Below the pieces are notes generated by a model that saw nothing but the letters and a program-made list of their open reading frames with translations, was not told the origin of the DNA and ran no database searches. 59,417 nucleotides of DNA from an uncultured Ruminococcus sp. Lineage in GTDB: Bacteria; Bacillota; Clostridia; Oscillospirales; Ruminococcaceae. The translations under genes and the position numbers were made by a program. Positions 35,022-44,444 of the stretch are shown here, piece by piece. The stretch spans positions 1-59,417 of the forward strand of contig CAJTOG010000006.1 in the NCBI GenBank assembly GCA_910577575.1. Direction: 5' to 3'. The first letter of the stretch is position 1. Every line of letters starts with the position of its first letter.

Positions 35022-37796
35022 TTATTTTTCAGTCAAGGCTTTCCTCATCAAAATTATATCAAAAACATCAATTACATTATCTTCACACAAATCTCCGGCT
35101 TTCCAGTCAATTAAATTGCCATTACCAAGAATCCATTTCTGCATCATTACAATATCAGAAATATCAAGTTTTCCATCTGCATTGACATCTCCTCTGACAG
35201 TTTCAGGGGCGGTTATCTGATAAGGAAGTTTATAATCTACTGGAATTAATTTCCATTTCTGACAGTTATTATCATTCCACTGCCACTGCTGAACATTTGC
35301 ACCTGAACCAGTTGAAGCATCTGCAATTTCAATACATGACAAATCTTTGGACGAGCGTGTAACAATTGTATAAGTACCGTCTTCATTGTCCACAAATTTG
35401 AAATATTGAGTGCTTGACTTCAATAAATTATCTATATAAATATTTGAGCCGTTCTTATCATCCAAACAGTTAAGAAGCAGAGTATTTCCATTACCTACTC
35501 CTGAATATATGTAGTAATAGCCCCAGTTTACTTTTTCAAAGTGCCATACGTTATGTGCAGAAGGCTTTGAAGTATCTCCGCCCCACTGCTGAACATTTGC
35601 ACCAGATTCTGCTTTTCCGTCCTGAACTTCCATAAACTGCCCGCTGTTTACATTCTGTATCATATAATTCTTGCTTGTATCTATTTCAGAACCGTCTTTA
35701 ATGGTAATTTTTTCAGCAATCCATTTCTGAGAATCACTTCCATTTGATTGCCATTGTATTACATTTGCACCAGATTCGGCGGAATTGCTTTCAATACTTA
35801 TACAGCTTTTATCTTTGCTGGACTTTGTGAAAATGGTGTAAGTACCGTCACCATTGTCAGAAAACTTGAATTTACGTGCATCAGATTCATCGTTCGTCCA
35901 TATTCCGATATTAGTACCATCATCAGCACTTCCGTGTGCAAGGTCAAGATAATATGTTTTTCCATCTCCTACACATGAACGTATGTAATAATATCCATCT
36001 CCTGCATCCCTAAGCTTCCATGTATTATGTACTGCTTCGCCGTTTGCCCCCCACTGCTGAACATTTGCACCGGATTCTGCTTTCGCACCATCAACTTCCA
36101 TATAAAGACCACTGCCGGCATTTTTGAACATATATTTTACAGACGTATCCATTACAGCAGGAACAACAGGAACATTTGTATTAACAGACAACGATTTCAG
36201 AAACGGCGACGAATATTTCACTGCAATATATCCTGACACATCACTGTCATTTATATATTTAATTTTATCCTCTGAAGACTGACAGCCTGTGTAAGCATTG
36301 CAAAAGGCTTTGACATCAGTATTCTTGTTATTGTAAGCATCTATCAGTGAATAACCATAATTTGATTTATTCGGATACCATATGCTTACATTTTTAACAG
36401 AAAGTGATAATTTTTCCGGAATTGCATTGCTTGATTTAGAATAATACGAACCGCTGTCACGGTAAGGGTCTTTTCCGTTTCCTGCTGATATACAATACGG
36501 GTATACATTTTCGTATGACTGGAAACGACAGTTTTCACTTACTATATTTGAACCGTCACCGCTTATAATCTGAGATGTTCCACTTCCGTTTCCTGAATCA
36601 CTTCCTTCAAAATAATTATTGTAAATATGACCGTTTCCATTGCCTATCTGCGGACATCTTCTTACATTTTTATCCCATTTGTTATAACAAAGAGTTGTTC
36701 TGCATCTTGAAGTTTCATCATTCTGTGTACCGTAAGCTACTGTCCAGTAACGGTTTGTAAAAGAACAATAAGAAATAGTAATATAATCAGGACTGCGGAG
36801 TCTGTCTTTGGCATCAAGATAAGAATCATATGGAGTATTTATCCAAATAAACTTACCTACCTCATCCTGACCGTTTCCGGTTTTATCATAAGTAAGTTTA
36901 TTATTGAATGTACAATGGTCAATCCAGATATTTCTTGAAGACCAGATATTTATTAAAATCCTGTTGGGAACATTTACAGCCTGAAAATCAATATTTCTGA
37001 AAACAATATTATCGCTCGGACTGTCATCAGCAGCACCGTAAGCATCGTTTGTGCGGAATTGACAATCATATATTGTATTTGCCCCATATGAACCAACAAT
37101 GGTCTTATTGTCACGGATACGGGTATTCCCATGGGATTTCATGTCAATATTTCCATTGATAACAATTGTATAAGGCTCAGGGGCATCCAGATATTTCATA
37201 AGTTCAGTATCAGTCTTTACAAAAATCGTCTCACCAAAAAGTCCACCGACTGCTCCTGCCTTTTCTCCCTCATCACACATTGAATTTCCAGCAAATCCCT
37301 CTATTCCGTCAAGATTTATTTTATACTTCTGATAATCTTCCTTATTATAATCAGACAACATAAAAGTATCAAGATTAGGATTGAAAGTAAGGGCTTTTGA
37401 AGTATCTTCATTGCTTACAATTTTATAATAAAGATTATAACCGTCAAAGTCTTTCTGAACACCTTCAATTCTCCAACGTTGCGAAGATTTGTCAGAATCC
37501 TTTTCAATTTTGACATCATTTCCGCTGCCGGTAAGAACCCCGCCTTTTCCGGCAATTTCATAAACTCCGTCACTTATATAAGTCAAAGACCATTTTTCTG
37601 AATCAGTGCCATTGAAAACATCAGATTTAAGAAGCGTTCCGGAAACATTCATATTGCGGTCAGTATCAGCGATGCCCAATATAAATTCCTGAACAGGATA
37701 TGATTCTGCGGCATATATTTCCGTAAAATCAAAATTACCGCAAACCGCTGTTACCATAAATGCAGAAGAAAGAACGCTTAAAAATTTTCTGTGCAT
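35022..37796 (-). CDS. Secreted PL1 pectate lyase with two CBM13 (ricin B) modules and a dockerin
   Basis: 924 residues. Signal peptide to about residue 30; a beta-trefoil-like region (~35-170); PL1 parallel beta-helix (~180-535) with IWIDHCTF and the RxP catalytic region (VRRCPQIGNGNGHIYNNYF, the first Arg kept, the second replaced); two ricin-type CBM13 modules (~552-695, ~708-855) with repeated ESGANVQQW motifs; a type I dockerin (~866-924) with GDVNADGKLDISD and GDLCEDNVIDVFD. It would cut polygalacturonate by beta-elimination as part of a cellulosome-like assembly. AAGGAGG lies upstream of the ATG. It stands alone on the - strand. Confidence 0.95.
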   Translation of the reverse strand: MHRKFLSVLSSAFMVTAVCGNFDFTEIYAAESYPVQEFILGIADTDRNMNVSGTLLKSDVFNGTDSEKWSLTYISDGVYEIAGKGGVLTGSGNDVKIEKDSDKSSQRWRIEGVQKDFDGYNLYYKIVSNEDTSKALTFNPNLDTFMLSDYNKEDYQKYKINLDGIEGFAGNSMCDEGEKAGAVGGLFGETIFVKTDTELMKYLDAPEPYTIVINGNIDMKSHGNTRIRDNKTIVGSYGANTIYDCQFRTNDAYGAADDSPSDNIVFRNIDFQAVNVPNRILINIWSSRNIWIDHCTFNNKLTYDKTGNGQDEVGKFIWINTPYDSYLDAKDRLRSPDYITISYCSFTNRYWTVAYGTQNDETSRCRTTLCYNKWDKNVRRCPQIGNGNGHIYNNYFEGSDSGNGSGTSQIISGDGSNIVSENCRFQSYENVYPYCISAGNGKDPYRDSGSYYSKSSNAIPEKLSLSVKNVSIWYPNKSNYGYSLIDAYNNKNTDVKAFCNAYTGCQSSEDKIKYINDSDVSGYIAVKYSSPFLKSLSVNTNVPVVPAVMDTSVKYMFKNAGSGLYMEVDGAKAESGANVQQWGANGEAVHNTWKLRDAGDGYYYIRSCVGDGKTYYLDLAHGSADDGTNIGIWTNDESDARKFKFSDNGDGTYTIFTKSSKDKSCISIESNSAESGANVIQWQSNGSDSQKWIAEKITIKDGSEIDTSKNYMIQNVNSGQFMEVQDGKAESGANVQQWGGDTSKPSAHNVWHFEKVNWGYYYIYSGVGNGNTLLLNCLDDKNGSNIYIDNLLKSSTQYFKFVDNEDGTYTIVTRSSKDLSCIEIADASTGSGANVQQWQWNDNNCQKWKLIPVDYKLPYQITAPETVRGDVNADGKLDISDIVMMQKWILGNGNLIDWKAGDLCEDNVIDVFDIILMRKALTEK

Positions 37797-37904
37797 AATA
37801 ATATACCTCCTTGATAAAACATTTTTCTAAATTTATCATCTATTCATATTATATCATATTATATATAAATTGTCAATAATGTCATAAATTATTTTATATT
37901 TTTA

Positions 37905-38533
37905 CTATAAAATTTTAACTACAGCACATTGCCTGTAATGGAACATTTTTTGAATTGTGTGGCATAAATTATCCAGATATTCAATACTCCTGTTTGGGAT
38001 AACCGTTTTTACAAGCATATGAAGCACTATCATAACGTTTTCATCAAATTTAAGACTTTTATGAATTTCTTCTCTGTCTTCTGCTATATATTTGCATATC
38101 TTCCGCTTTTGTACATCGGATTTCGTATGTGAATATATCTTATCGGACAAATCGATTCTTAATGCATATGATGCAACATTCAGCTCTTTCCGTAGTTTTT
38201 CAGAATAACATTTCTTTGAATAAATCCGTTTTTCTTTAGATATCCTCTGAGCTGATGATACATGAACATATAAACTGAAAACTTCACCTTTATACAGTCA
38301 TGATTTACTATAGTCGCATATCTGTAATAATTGTGAATACCAAACACCATAAAATTATACTGTTTTATCTGATTAACAAGATTGTTCACTTCACATTTTA
38401 CTATCTTATCAGACATATATGACCTTAATACATATTTATCAGCTTTTTTGACCACTTTAATTTTGACTCCTAAAAATTTAGAATACTGCTTTCTGAGATT
38501 AATAACTTTTAATTTTTCTTCGCTGATTTCCAA
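37905..38533 (-). pseudogene. Group II intron maturase/reverse transcriptase C-terminal remnant (LtrA-like, HNH)
   Basis: Two - strand frames read as one broken gene. The upstream part (38533-38180) has LEISEEKLKVINLRKQYSKFLG and later HNYYRYAT, typical of the end of the RT domain and maturase domain X. After a frameshift near 38178 the downstream part (to 37905) has KRKICKYIAEDREEIHKSL and NRSIEYLDN...RQCAV, matching the C-terminal HNH-type region of these proteins. The RT catalytic YADD half is absent. It is a decayed fragment and no intact intron RNA was identified. It lies directly beside the inverted element remnant. Confidence 0.85.
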
Positions 38534-38639
38534 TTGCGGAAAGCTTTTCTATATTTCAATATTGAGATTATCTATTTCGCTTGATATTTCCATATACGAG
38601 TCAACGGTCATCTGTTTCGCCTTGAGGTGTTCTCCTTTA

Positions 38640-38690
38640 GAATCCTCCTACACACTGAAAAAGAAAAACCATACCCGTCTATATTCGGAT
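38640..38690 (-). terminator. Decayed copy of the element's terminator, inverted
   Basis: Read on the - strand, this matches 44220-44286 (the stem ACCATACCCG...GGGTATGGT and the GTGTGTAGGAGGATTC that follows it). Several stem bases have changed (TCTATATTCGGATATAG), so the hairpin is weakened. It shows that an older copy of the element lay here in opposite orientation. Confidence 0.7.
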
Positions 38691-38718
38691 ATAGTTTCTT
38701 TTTTTATCAAAAGTTCTT

Positions 38719-39085
38719 TTAAAGAATATTGTATCCAAAAACTTCATAAAAAACTTCTGCCATTTTATCATACATAAATGGAAATTTGGCATAAAAATAT
38801 GTTTCATGAACAGAAATATCTTTGACTTAATAGAAATTTCTACCCATTTTGCATCATAAACATTATTATTTATGTATGATTCTTCCCAATTAAAAAATCC
38901 GTATAAATTAGCTTTTTTATAAAATATTCTAAACCTTTATCAGTAAATTCAGTATAAAAAGTCTCATTTTTATCATAATCTTCTGTTTTATATATAATTG
39001 AATCGTTTAAAAAATTAAACCTATAAGTATATGTTGGAGATAAATAATCACTCGTATCTACTTTTATTGTTTCAATATCATCAAT
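38719..39085 (-). pseudogene. Inverted, frameshifted remnant of the small membrane protein gene
   Basis: Translated on the - strand in pieces it gives IDDIETIKVDTSDY, then FNFLNDSIIYKTEDYDKNETF, EFTDKGLEYFIKK, ANLYGFFNWEESY, VEISIKSK and YAKFPFMYDKMAEVFYEVF-GYNIL. This aligns end to end with residues ~36-154 of the small protein at 43100. Two one-base deletions break the frame, and the N-terminal membrane helix is missing at the junction (39077-39085) where the forward array begins. It is far more diverged than any array copy, so it is an older relict. Confidence 0.85.
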
Positions 39086-39130
39086 TTTTACAAAAGAGTT
39101 AATTAAAAAAATTATTTATATTAAGACTAC

Positions 39131-39159
39131 TTGAAATCTGTTAATTTATATGATATAAT
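39131..39159 (+). promoter_or_regulatory. Promoter of the first cargo gene copy
   Basis: TTGAAA (39131-39136), 17-base spacer, TATAAT (39154-39159). It is kept although the gene behind it is broken, and it differs from the second copy's promoter only in the spacer. Confidence 0.75.
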
Positions 39160-39231
39160 AATTTTATATAAAATCAAAAATAAAAATTATGATTTTTTGT
39201 ATATTTCAATACTGATAAGAAAGAGGAGAAT

Positions 39232-42200
39232 ATGAATTTAAAATCACAATTAAAAAAAGTACTTTCAGGTACATTAAGTTTTACTATGATTAGCACTCTT
39301 TTTTTAAATTTTCCGGTGAAAGCAGACGATATCACTGAAAAATATCTTTATACCATGTTTGCAGCATCTTAAGAAGAAGGTGCTATTACCATTAATACGG
39401 CGAACGTATGCATCAATGGTAATATTGCTACAAATGGTACTATTTCTCCTACCGCTGATAATTTTAATGTTAATGGAACAAAAACGGAAAATGCTGATGA
39501 AGCAATGATTTATTGCTCCAAAAAACTGGATTATGCCTATTTTAAAGGGAATGATGTTGAAACCTATTCTGAGGATTATATATATGAGGATATGAATATC
39601 AATATCAATAATCCAATTGAAACAGAGGGTAAAATAGAACTTACCGGCAACATTAATTTGACTACCGGAATAAAAGCTTTTGAAAATATTGAATTAAACG
39701 GTGAAGTAGAGAATACCAGTGAATCAGTAATATTCTCCGAAAGTGGAGATATTGTTATAGATACAACAAATCTTAATCTTAACGGACTTGTTTATGCACC
39801 GGAAGGATGCATAGATATAACTGCACAGAATCTCAATATGAATAATGTTATTATTATTGCAGATACAATAAGAATTGAATGTCCGAGTTTGAATGCTAAT
39901 AACAATAATTTAATGGCAGAATTTATAGGAACAGATTCTGAATTGGATTTAGAAATTTATGCATTTGGTAATTATATTTCAGACGAGAATGCTGTTGAAA
40001 TTTTCTGGAATACTACCGTTCCAAGAGGTACTTTTGATGTACAAATATCAGATGATAATTGTACATATACTTCAATTGGCACAGTAAATGATGCAGATTC
40101 ATTCAATTTTATTATTTCTGAAGATTTTGAAAAAAATATATTAAAGTAGTTGAAACAACGTATTATGGAGAAATAAGTGAATCTATACCGTTTATTATTG
40201 TAAAATCAGATTATGGATATACTATTGATTTTCTTGACAGTGATAGTGATGGATTAAATGATATTTTTGAATTAGAAATTGGTACTGACGTAAATAATCC
40301 TGACAGTGATGAAGACGGTTTGACGGATTATCAGGAAGTATATCTTACAGGAACAGACCCGACAAAATATGATTCTATTATTGAAGGATTATGTGATGCA
40401 GATGTTGATTCCGATGAAGATGGGCTTGCAAATATATATGAAATAGAAAATGGTACTGACCCTCTTTCAAAAGATACAGATAATGACGGGCTTACAGATT
40501 ATGAGGAAATTTTTATTTATAATACCAATCCTGTTATTCCTGATACGGACGGAGATGGATTAGAAGACGGTGATGAACCACACATTAGTCTTGACCCGAT
40601 AAATCCTGAAACGTTTGGATTTCCGGATATTGAATATTCAATCCAGCAACAAATCACAGCTGACAGTGAATTGTTTTCCGAAATTAATATTGAAGAAAAT
40701 CCTTATGAACTATCAATAGACTTAAAAACTAATGGATATGCAGAAAAAAATTTATATGTGTCACAAAGTGGATATTCAGCTGTTATTGATAATGAAGCAA
40801 TGCTTGGTTTTAGCACCGATATTGAAATGGATGATATTTATAATCCTGCAAATATAGTATTAAAATATAAAATAAAAGATATTTATCTTAATAATACACT
40901 TGGAATTTACTCTGATTATGAAGAATTTAATGGAATAAAACGTCTGAATGTTTTTAAATTTGATGAAGATACTAATATGCTTCTTCCTATTGAAACAAAA
41001 TTTGATATTGAAAATAATTTAATTTATGCAGAAGTTGATGAATTAGGTACATACTGCATTATGGATATAGAGATATGGCTTAATAATCTTGGTGTAGAAG
41101 TTCTGGAAGAATCTGCTTCTGAAGAAAATTTTATTTTAAAAAAATCTCCTAAGCAATCCGCTTCATCATGGACTCCTGAATATATTAATGCTCCTATTGA
41201 TTTAGTTTTTTTAATTGACTCATCCGGAGGATATAAAAATGAATTTGAACATGGAAAAAATCTTATAGAGAATTTTTGCAAATATGTATTTGATAATTAT
41301 GATAACATAAGAGTACATATTATTGCATCTACAAGTTATTCATCTGATATAATAAATTCAAGTAATGGTATTAATTGGCTTACCAATTATAATGAAGTAA
41401 AAACAGCATTAAATAGTATTAATTATATATATGATAATTCTGAATTTGAATCAAGCAATAGATTTAATAAAATATTAAATGATGTTACTTTAAGAGATGA
41501 CTCTGATATATTTATTTATACTTTATATAATCATGGTTACTTTCAAAATAGTAGTAGTAATTTAAGTTCATTAGCATTTTGTAAAATGAATATTGGTATA
41601 TATTCTGAAATTTTACCTAAAAATTGGCATTATAAGGATTTAAATTATGAAAAGGATGTAGAAAGTGCAATAAGTGCTAATAATGGGTTATTTATTGAAC
41701 TTGATGAAAATACATTGTATTCCCTCATAAATAATTTTAATGAAAATCTTTCACCGCTACGTCCTGTTTATGAAATAATAGTACCAACTAACTGGAAAAA
41801 AATTGCACTTAATGGTGAACTTAGTCCTACAAATGGTATTGATACAGATGGTGATTCACTTACTGACTGGGAAGAAGTAGATATTTCTCGTCTTAAATGG
41901 AATGATGATGGAAGTTTTGAGATACCAACATTAAGTGTCATTGATATTGTTTCAACTATATCAAGATATCAGGATGCAAAATATAATTATTTGTTTGAAA
42001 AAGCTCCGAAGCAACGATTTTTACCAATTATATCCGACCCTACAATGCAAGATTCGGATAAAGATGGTATTTTAGACCCAGATGAATATACTAATCTGAC
42101 AATAGACAGCAGATATGATAATATTAATCCTTTAAAAGCAGATACTCTTGAAACTTTATATCCTGAACTAACCCAAAACAGTAAGACCAATGTTGATACT

Positions 42201-43082
42201 AATCCTATATATCTTGATATACGCAAAAATACAATATATATAGATGTTAAGTATAAACTTAATGATAAGGCATACGAATTGTCTGATATTATAAAACCTG
42301 GTTCAACTGACTGTTACACTAATGAAGATATTGTTATAAAATCGATTTCTGATAAATGGAATACAGAAATCCAAGGAAACTTATTTGACTTTTATCCTGG
42401 AATGTCAATTAAAGTTGAAATAAATTTAATTGAAGCTTTGTTTAATCAAAAATGTATTAAATTTAAAATAAATGATAAAGATAAAAATGTAACTAGCACT
42501 AAATTTGGGGCTGACTGGACAACAAAAAATATAAAATATATTGAATTATCTACAAAAGATGGTGAAGGAAAATATTTACCTGAATCTAATCGATTTGCAG
42601 CACCAGCACATGAATTAGGACATGCATTAGGATTAGGTGACCTTTATGGATATACATCTAAAGAATATTCACATCGCAGATTACAGCCACTAATATATGA
42701 TATTTCTAAAACAACTGAAAATGAATTATGGTATAAAGATGATGGAAAAAATCCTGATGGTGATTTAATGTTCAGCTTTGGATTAGTAAGACCTAATGAC
42801 ATAGAAATGATTTTGGAAGCATATTGTGAAAATCAAAAACAGTATTTTAAACCAGAAATAGGTAAAAATATTAATTCTTCTAAAGTTATAAAACAAAAGA
42901 GAGATAATGTATACTTAGACCGTATTAATAAGAAATTTGTTATTTATGACATTGAATCTGAAACTATAACTTCAATAGGAAATGCATATGCATACCAGAC
43001 ATATTTGAAAGATAATTATGGAGTGAATATAACTGTAACCCAGTTAGAAGAAGTATATGGAAAAAATAATATAACTTCATGA
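39232..43082 (+). pseudogene. First copy of the secreted VWA/TSP3/metalloprotease cargo gene, broken
   Basis: The ATG at 39232 follows AGAGGAGA and encodes a good signal peptide (to about residue 31). The frame is broken by a nonsense codon (TAA, 39370-39372, GAA in copy 2) and by loss of one A in the run after 40130, which leads to a stop at 40147-40149. From 40377 onward the sequence matches copy 2 and the frame is open to 43082, so the region encoding the calcium repeats, VWA-like and protease domains is intact but cut off from its signal peptide. Internal starts such as 40320 would yield a non-secreted fragment. Confidence 0.88.
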
Positions 43083-43099
43083 TGAATAGTGAGGCGTAT

Positions 43100-43567
43100 A
43101 TGAAAAAGAATAAAAAAAGAATATTTTTTATAGTATCTCTTTCACTGCTTTTAGTTTTTATGCTATCCATCATTGTACACTTAACAAGTGTTGAAATTAG
43201 TGATATTGAAAGTATTGAAGTAAATAAACCTGTTCAATTATTCCAGCAATATTTTAACTATAAAATTAATTTTACTGATAAATCAATCATATATGAAAAA
43301 AAAGATTGTGGTGAAATTGAAACTTTTTGTACAAATTTTACTGATAAAAATGCTGAATATTTTGTAAAACGGGCTAATCTATATGGTTTCTTTTCTTGGA
43401 AAGAAGGATATGCTAATCTAAATGTTGAGGATGGAAAAACTGTTGATATTGTCATAAAATTCCAAGATGGTTCTACTCAAGAGATAAATTGCTATGCAAA
43501 ATTTCCGCTTACTTATGATTTAATGGCTGATGTTTTCTATGAAGCTTTTGGATATAATATTCTTTAG
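43100..43567 (+). CDS. Small membrane-anchored protein, copy 1a
   Basis: About 155 residues: a basic N-terminus (MKKNKKR), one hydrophobic helix (~8-28) and an extracytoplasmic domain of ~125 residues with SIIYEKKDCGEIETF, ANLYGFFSWKEGY and a C-terminal GYNIL. It is not a family I recognise, and no lipobox is seen. The start at 43100 has GTGAGG five bases upstream. An in-frame ATG at 43079 overlaps the cargo stop (ATGA) but lacks a ribosome site. Always directly behind the large secreted protein, it may be its partner, chaperone or immunity protein; this is inference. Confidence 0.8.
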   Translation: MKKNKKRIFFIVSLSLLLVFMLSIIVHLTSVEISDIESIEVNKPVQLFQQYFNYKINFTDKSIIYEKKDCGEIETFCTNFTDKNAEYFVKRANLYGFFSWKEGYANLNVEDGKTVDIVIKFQDGSTQEINCYAKFPLTYDLMADVFYEAFGYNIL

Positions 43568-43572
43568 ATTTT

Positions 43573-43721
43573 TACTTATTAATTATAATTCAAAATCAAG
43601 AACAACTACTTCAATAGGCGATGCATATGCATACCAGACATATTTGAAAGATAATTATGGAATAAATATAGATATATCAGATTTAGAACAAGTTTATGGA
43701 AAAAATAATATAACTTCATGA
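43573..43721 (+). pseudogene. Tail fragment of a third cargo-gene allele
   Basis: Open frame without a start, encoding ...TTTSIGDAYAYQTYLKDNYG and then INIDISDLEQVYGKNNITS. It aligns with the last ~48 residues of the cargo protein (TSIGNAYAYQTYLKDNYG, VNITVTQLEEVYGKNNITS) but differs at many positions. It is the 5' part of a 639-bp segment that duplicates the small gene. It therefore comes from a diverged allele, not from copy 2. Confidence 0.85.
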
Positions 43722-43738
43722 TGAATAGTGAGGCGTAT

Positions 43739-44206
43739 ATGAAAAAGAATAAAAAAAGAATATTTTTTATAGTATCTCTTTCACTGCTTTTAGTTTTTAT
43801 GCTATCCATCATTGTACACTTAACAAGTGTTGAAATTAGTGATATTGAAAGTATTGAAGTAAATAAACCTGTTCAATTATTCCAGCAATATTTTAACTAT
43901 AAAATTAATTTTACTGATAAATCAATCATATATGAAAAAAAAGATTGTGGTGAAATTGAAACTTTTTGTACAAATTTTACTGATAAAAATGCTGAATATT
44001 TTGTAAAACGGGCTAATCTATATGGTTTCTTTTCTTGGAAAGAAGGATATGCTAATCTAAATGTTGAGGATGGAAAAACTGTTGATATTGTCATAAAATT
44101 CCAAGATGGTTCTACTCAAGAGATAAATTGCTATGCCAAATTTCCGCTTACTTATGATTTAATGGCTGATGTTTTCTATGAAGCTTTTGGATATAATATT
44201 CTTTAA
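43739..44206 (+). CDS. Small membrane-anchored protein, copy 1b
   Basis: The encoded protein is identical to copy 1a. The two genes differ by one synonymous base (GCA at 43498, GCC at 44137), and copy 1b matches the version in the second unit (GCC). Copy 1b lies 639 bp downstream of 1a, behind the fragment of another cargo allele, and is followed by the element's terminator and oriT. Two adjacent intact copies double the dose of this gene in the first unit only. Confidence 0.8.
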   Translation: MKKNKKRIFFIVSLSLLLVFMLSIIVHLTSVEISDIESIEVNKPVQLFQQYFNYKINFTDKSIIYEKKDCGEIETFCTNFTDKNAEYFVKRANLYGFFSWKEGYANLNVEDGKTVDIVIKFQDGSTQEINCYAKFPLTYDLMADVFYEAFGYNIL

Positions 44207-44228
44207 AAGAATTTATGATTAAAAAAAG

Positions 44229-44260
44229 AAACCATACCCGAATATAAACGGGTATGGTTT
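44229..44260. terminator. Terminator of the cargo operon, first unit
   Basis: A perfect 12-bp stem (AAACCATACCCG/CGGGTATGGTTT) with an 8-nt loop. An A tract on the left and TTTTTCTTTTT on the right make it bidirectional. Confidence 0.92.
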
Positions 44261-44285
44261 TTCTTTTTCAGTGTGTAGGAGGATT

Positions 44286-44358
44286 CCAAAGGGGGAACGC
44301 CCTTTGGCACACTATTTTTGAAGCATAGCGGAAAAAGTATAGTGTGTTACACTTTCAG
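44286..44358 (+). other. oriT: oriT, pMV158/MobV type, first unit
   Basis: An inverted repeat CCAAAGGG (44286-44293)/CCCTTTGG (44300-44307) is followed by CACACTATTTTT (44308-44319) paired with AAAAAGTATAGTGTG (44332-44346). The core AAAGTATAGTGTGTTA then TACTTT-like ACACTTT closely resembles the pMV158 oriT (TAGTGTG/TTA nick region, from memory). It lies immediately upstream of a MobV relaxase gene, as in pMV158 and pUB110. Confidence 0.85.
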
Positions 44359-44360
44359 CA

Positions 44361-44389
44361 TTGACTTTTCTGTTAGCTTATGTTATACT
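44361..44389 (+). promoter_or_regulatory. Promoter of the relaxase gene, first unit
   Basis: TTGACT (44361-44366), 17-base spacer, TATACT (44384-44389), adjacent to oriT. Relaxase bound at oriT could repress it, as known for MobM of pMV158. Confidence 0.8.
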
Positions 44390-44444
44390 GAGTATTAGAA
44401 AGTCGCTAAATAAGTAATTAACATAAAAGAAAGAAATAAAAATA

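Noticed and set aside
40320..43082. The 920-residue ORF in the first unit as an independent intact gene
   Set aside because: It starts inside the second calcium repeat, lacks a signal peptide and a ribosome site, and continues a frame broken at about 40135; it is the 3' part of a pseudogene.
43530..43721. Short ORF starting with MFSMKLLDIIFF
   Set aside because: It begins inside the end of the small-protein gene in another frame and only its second half is meaningful, as a tail fragment of a cargo allele.
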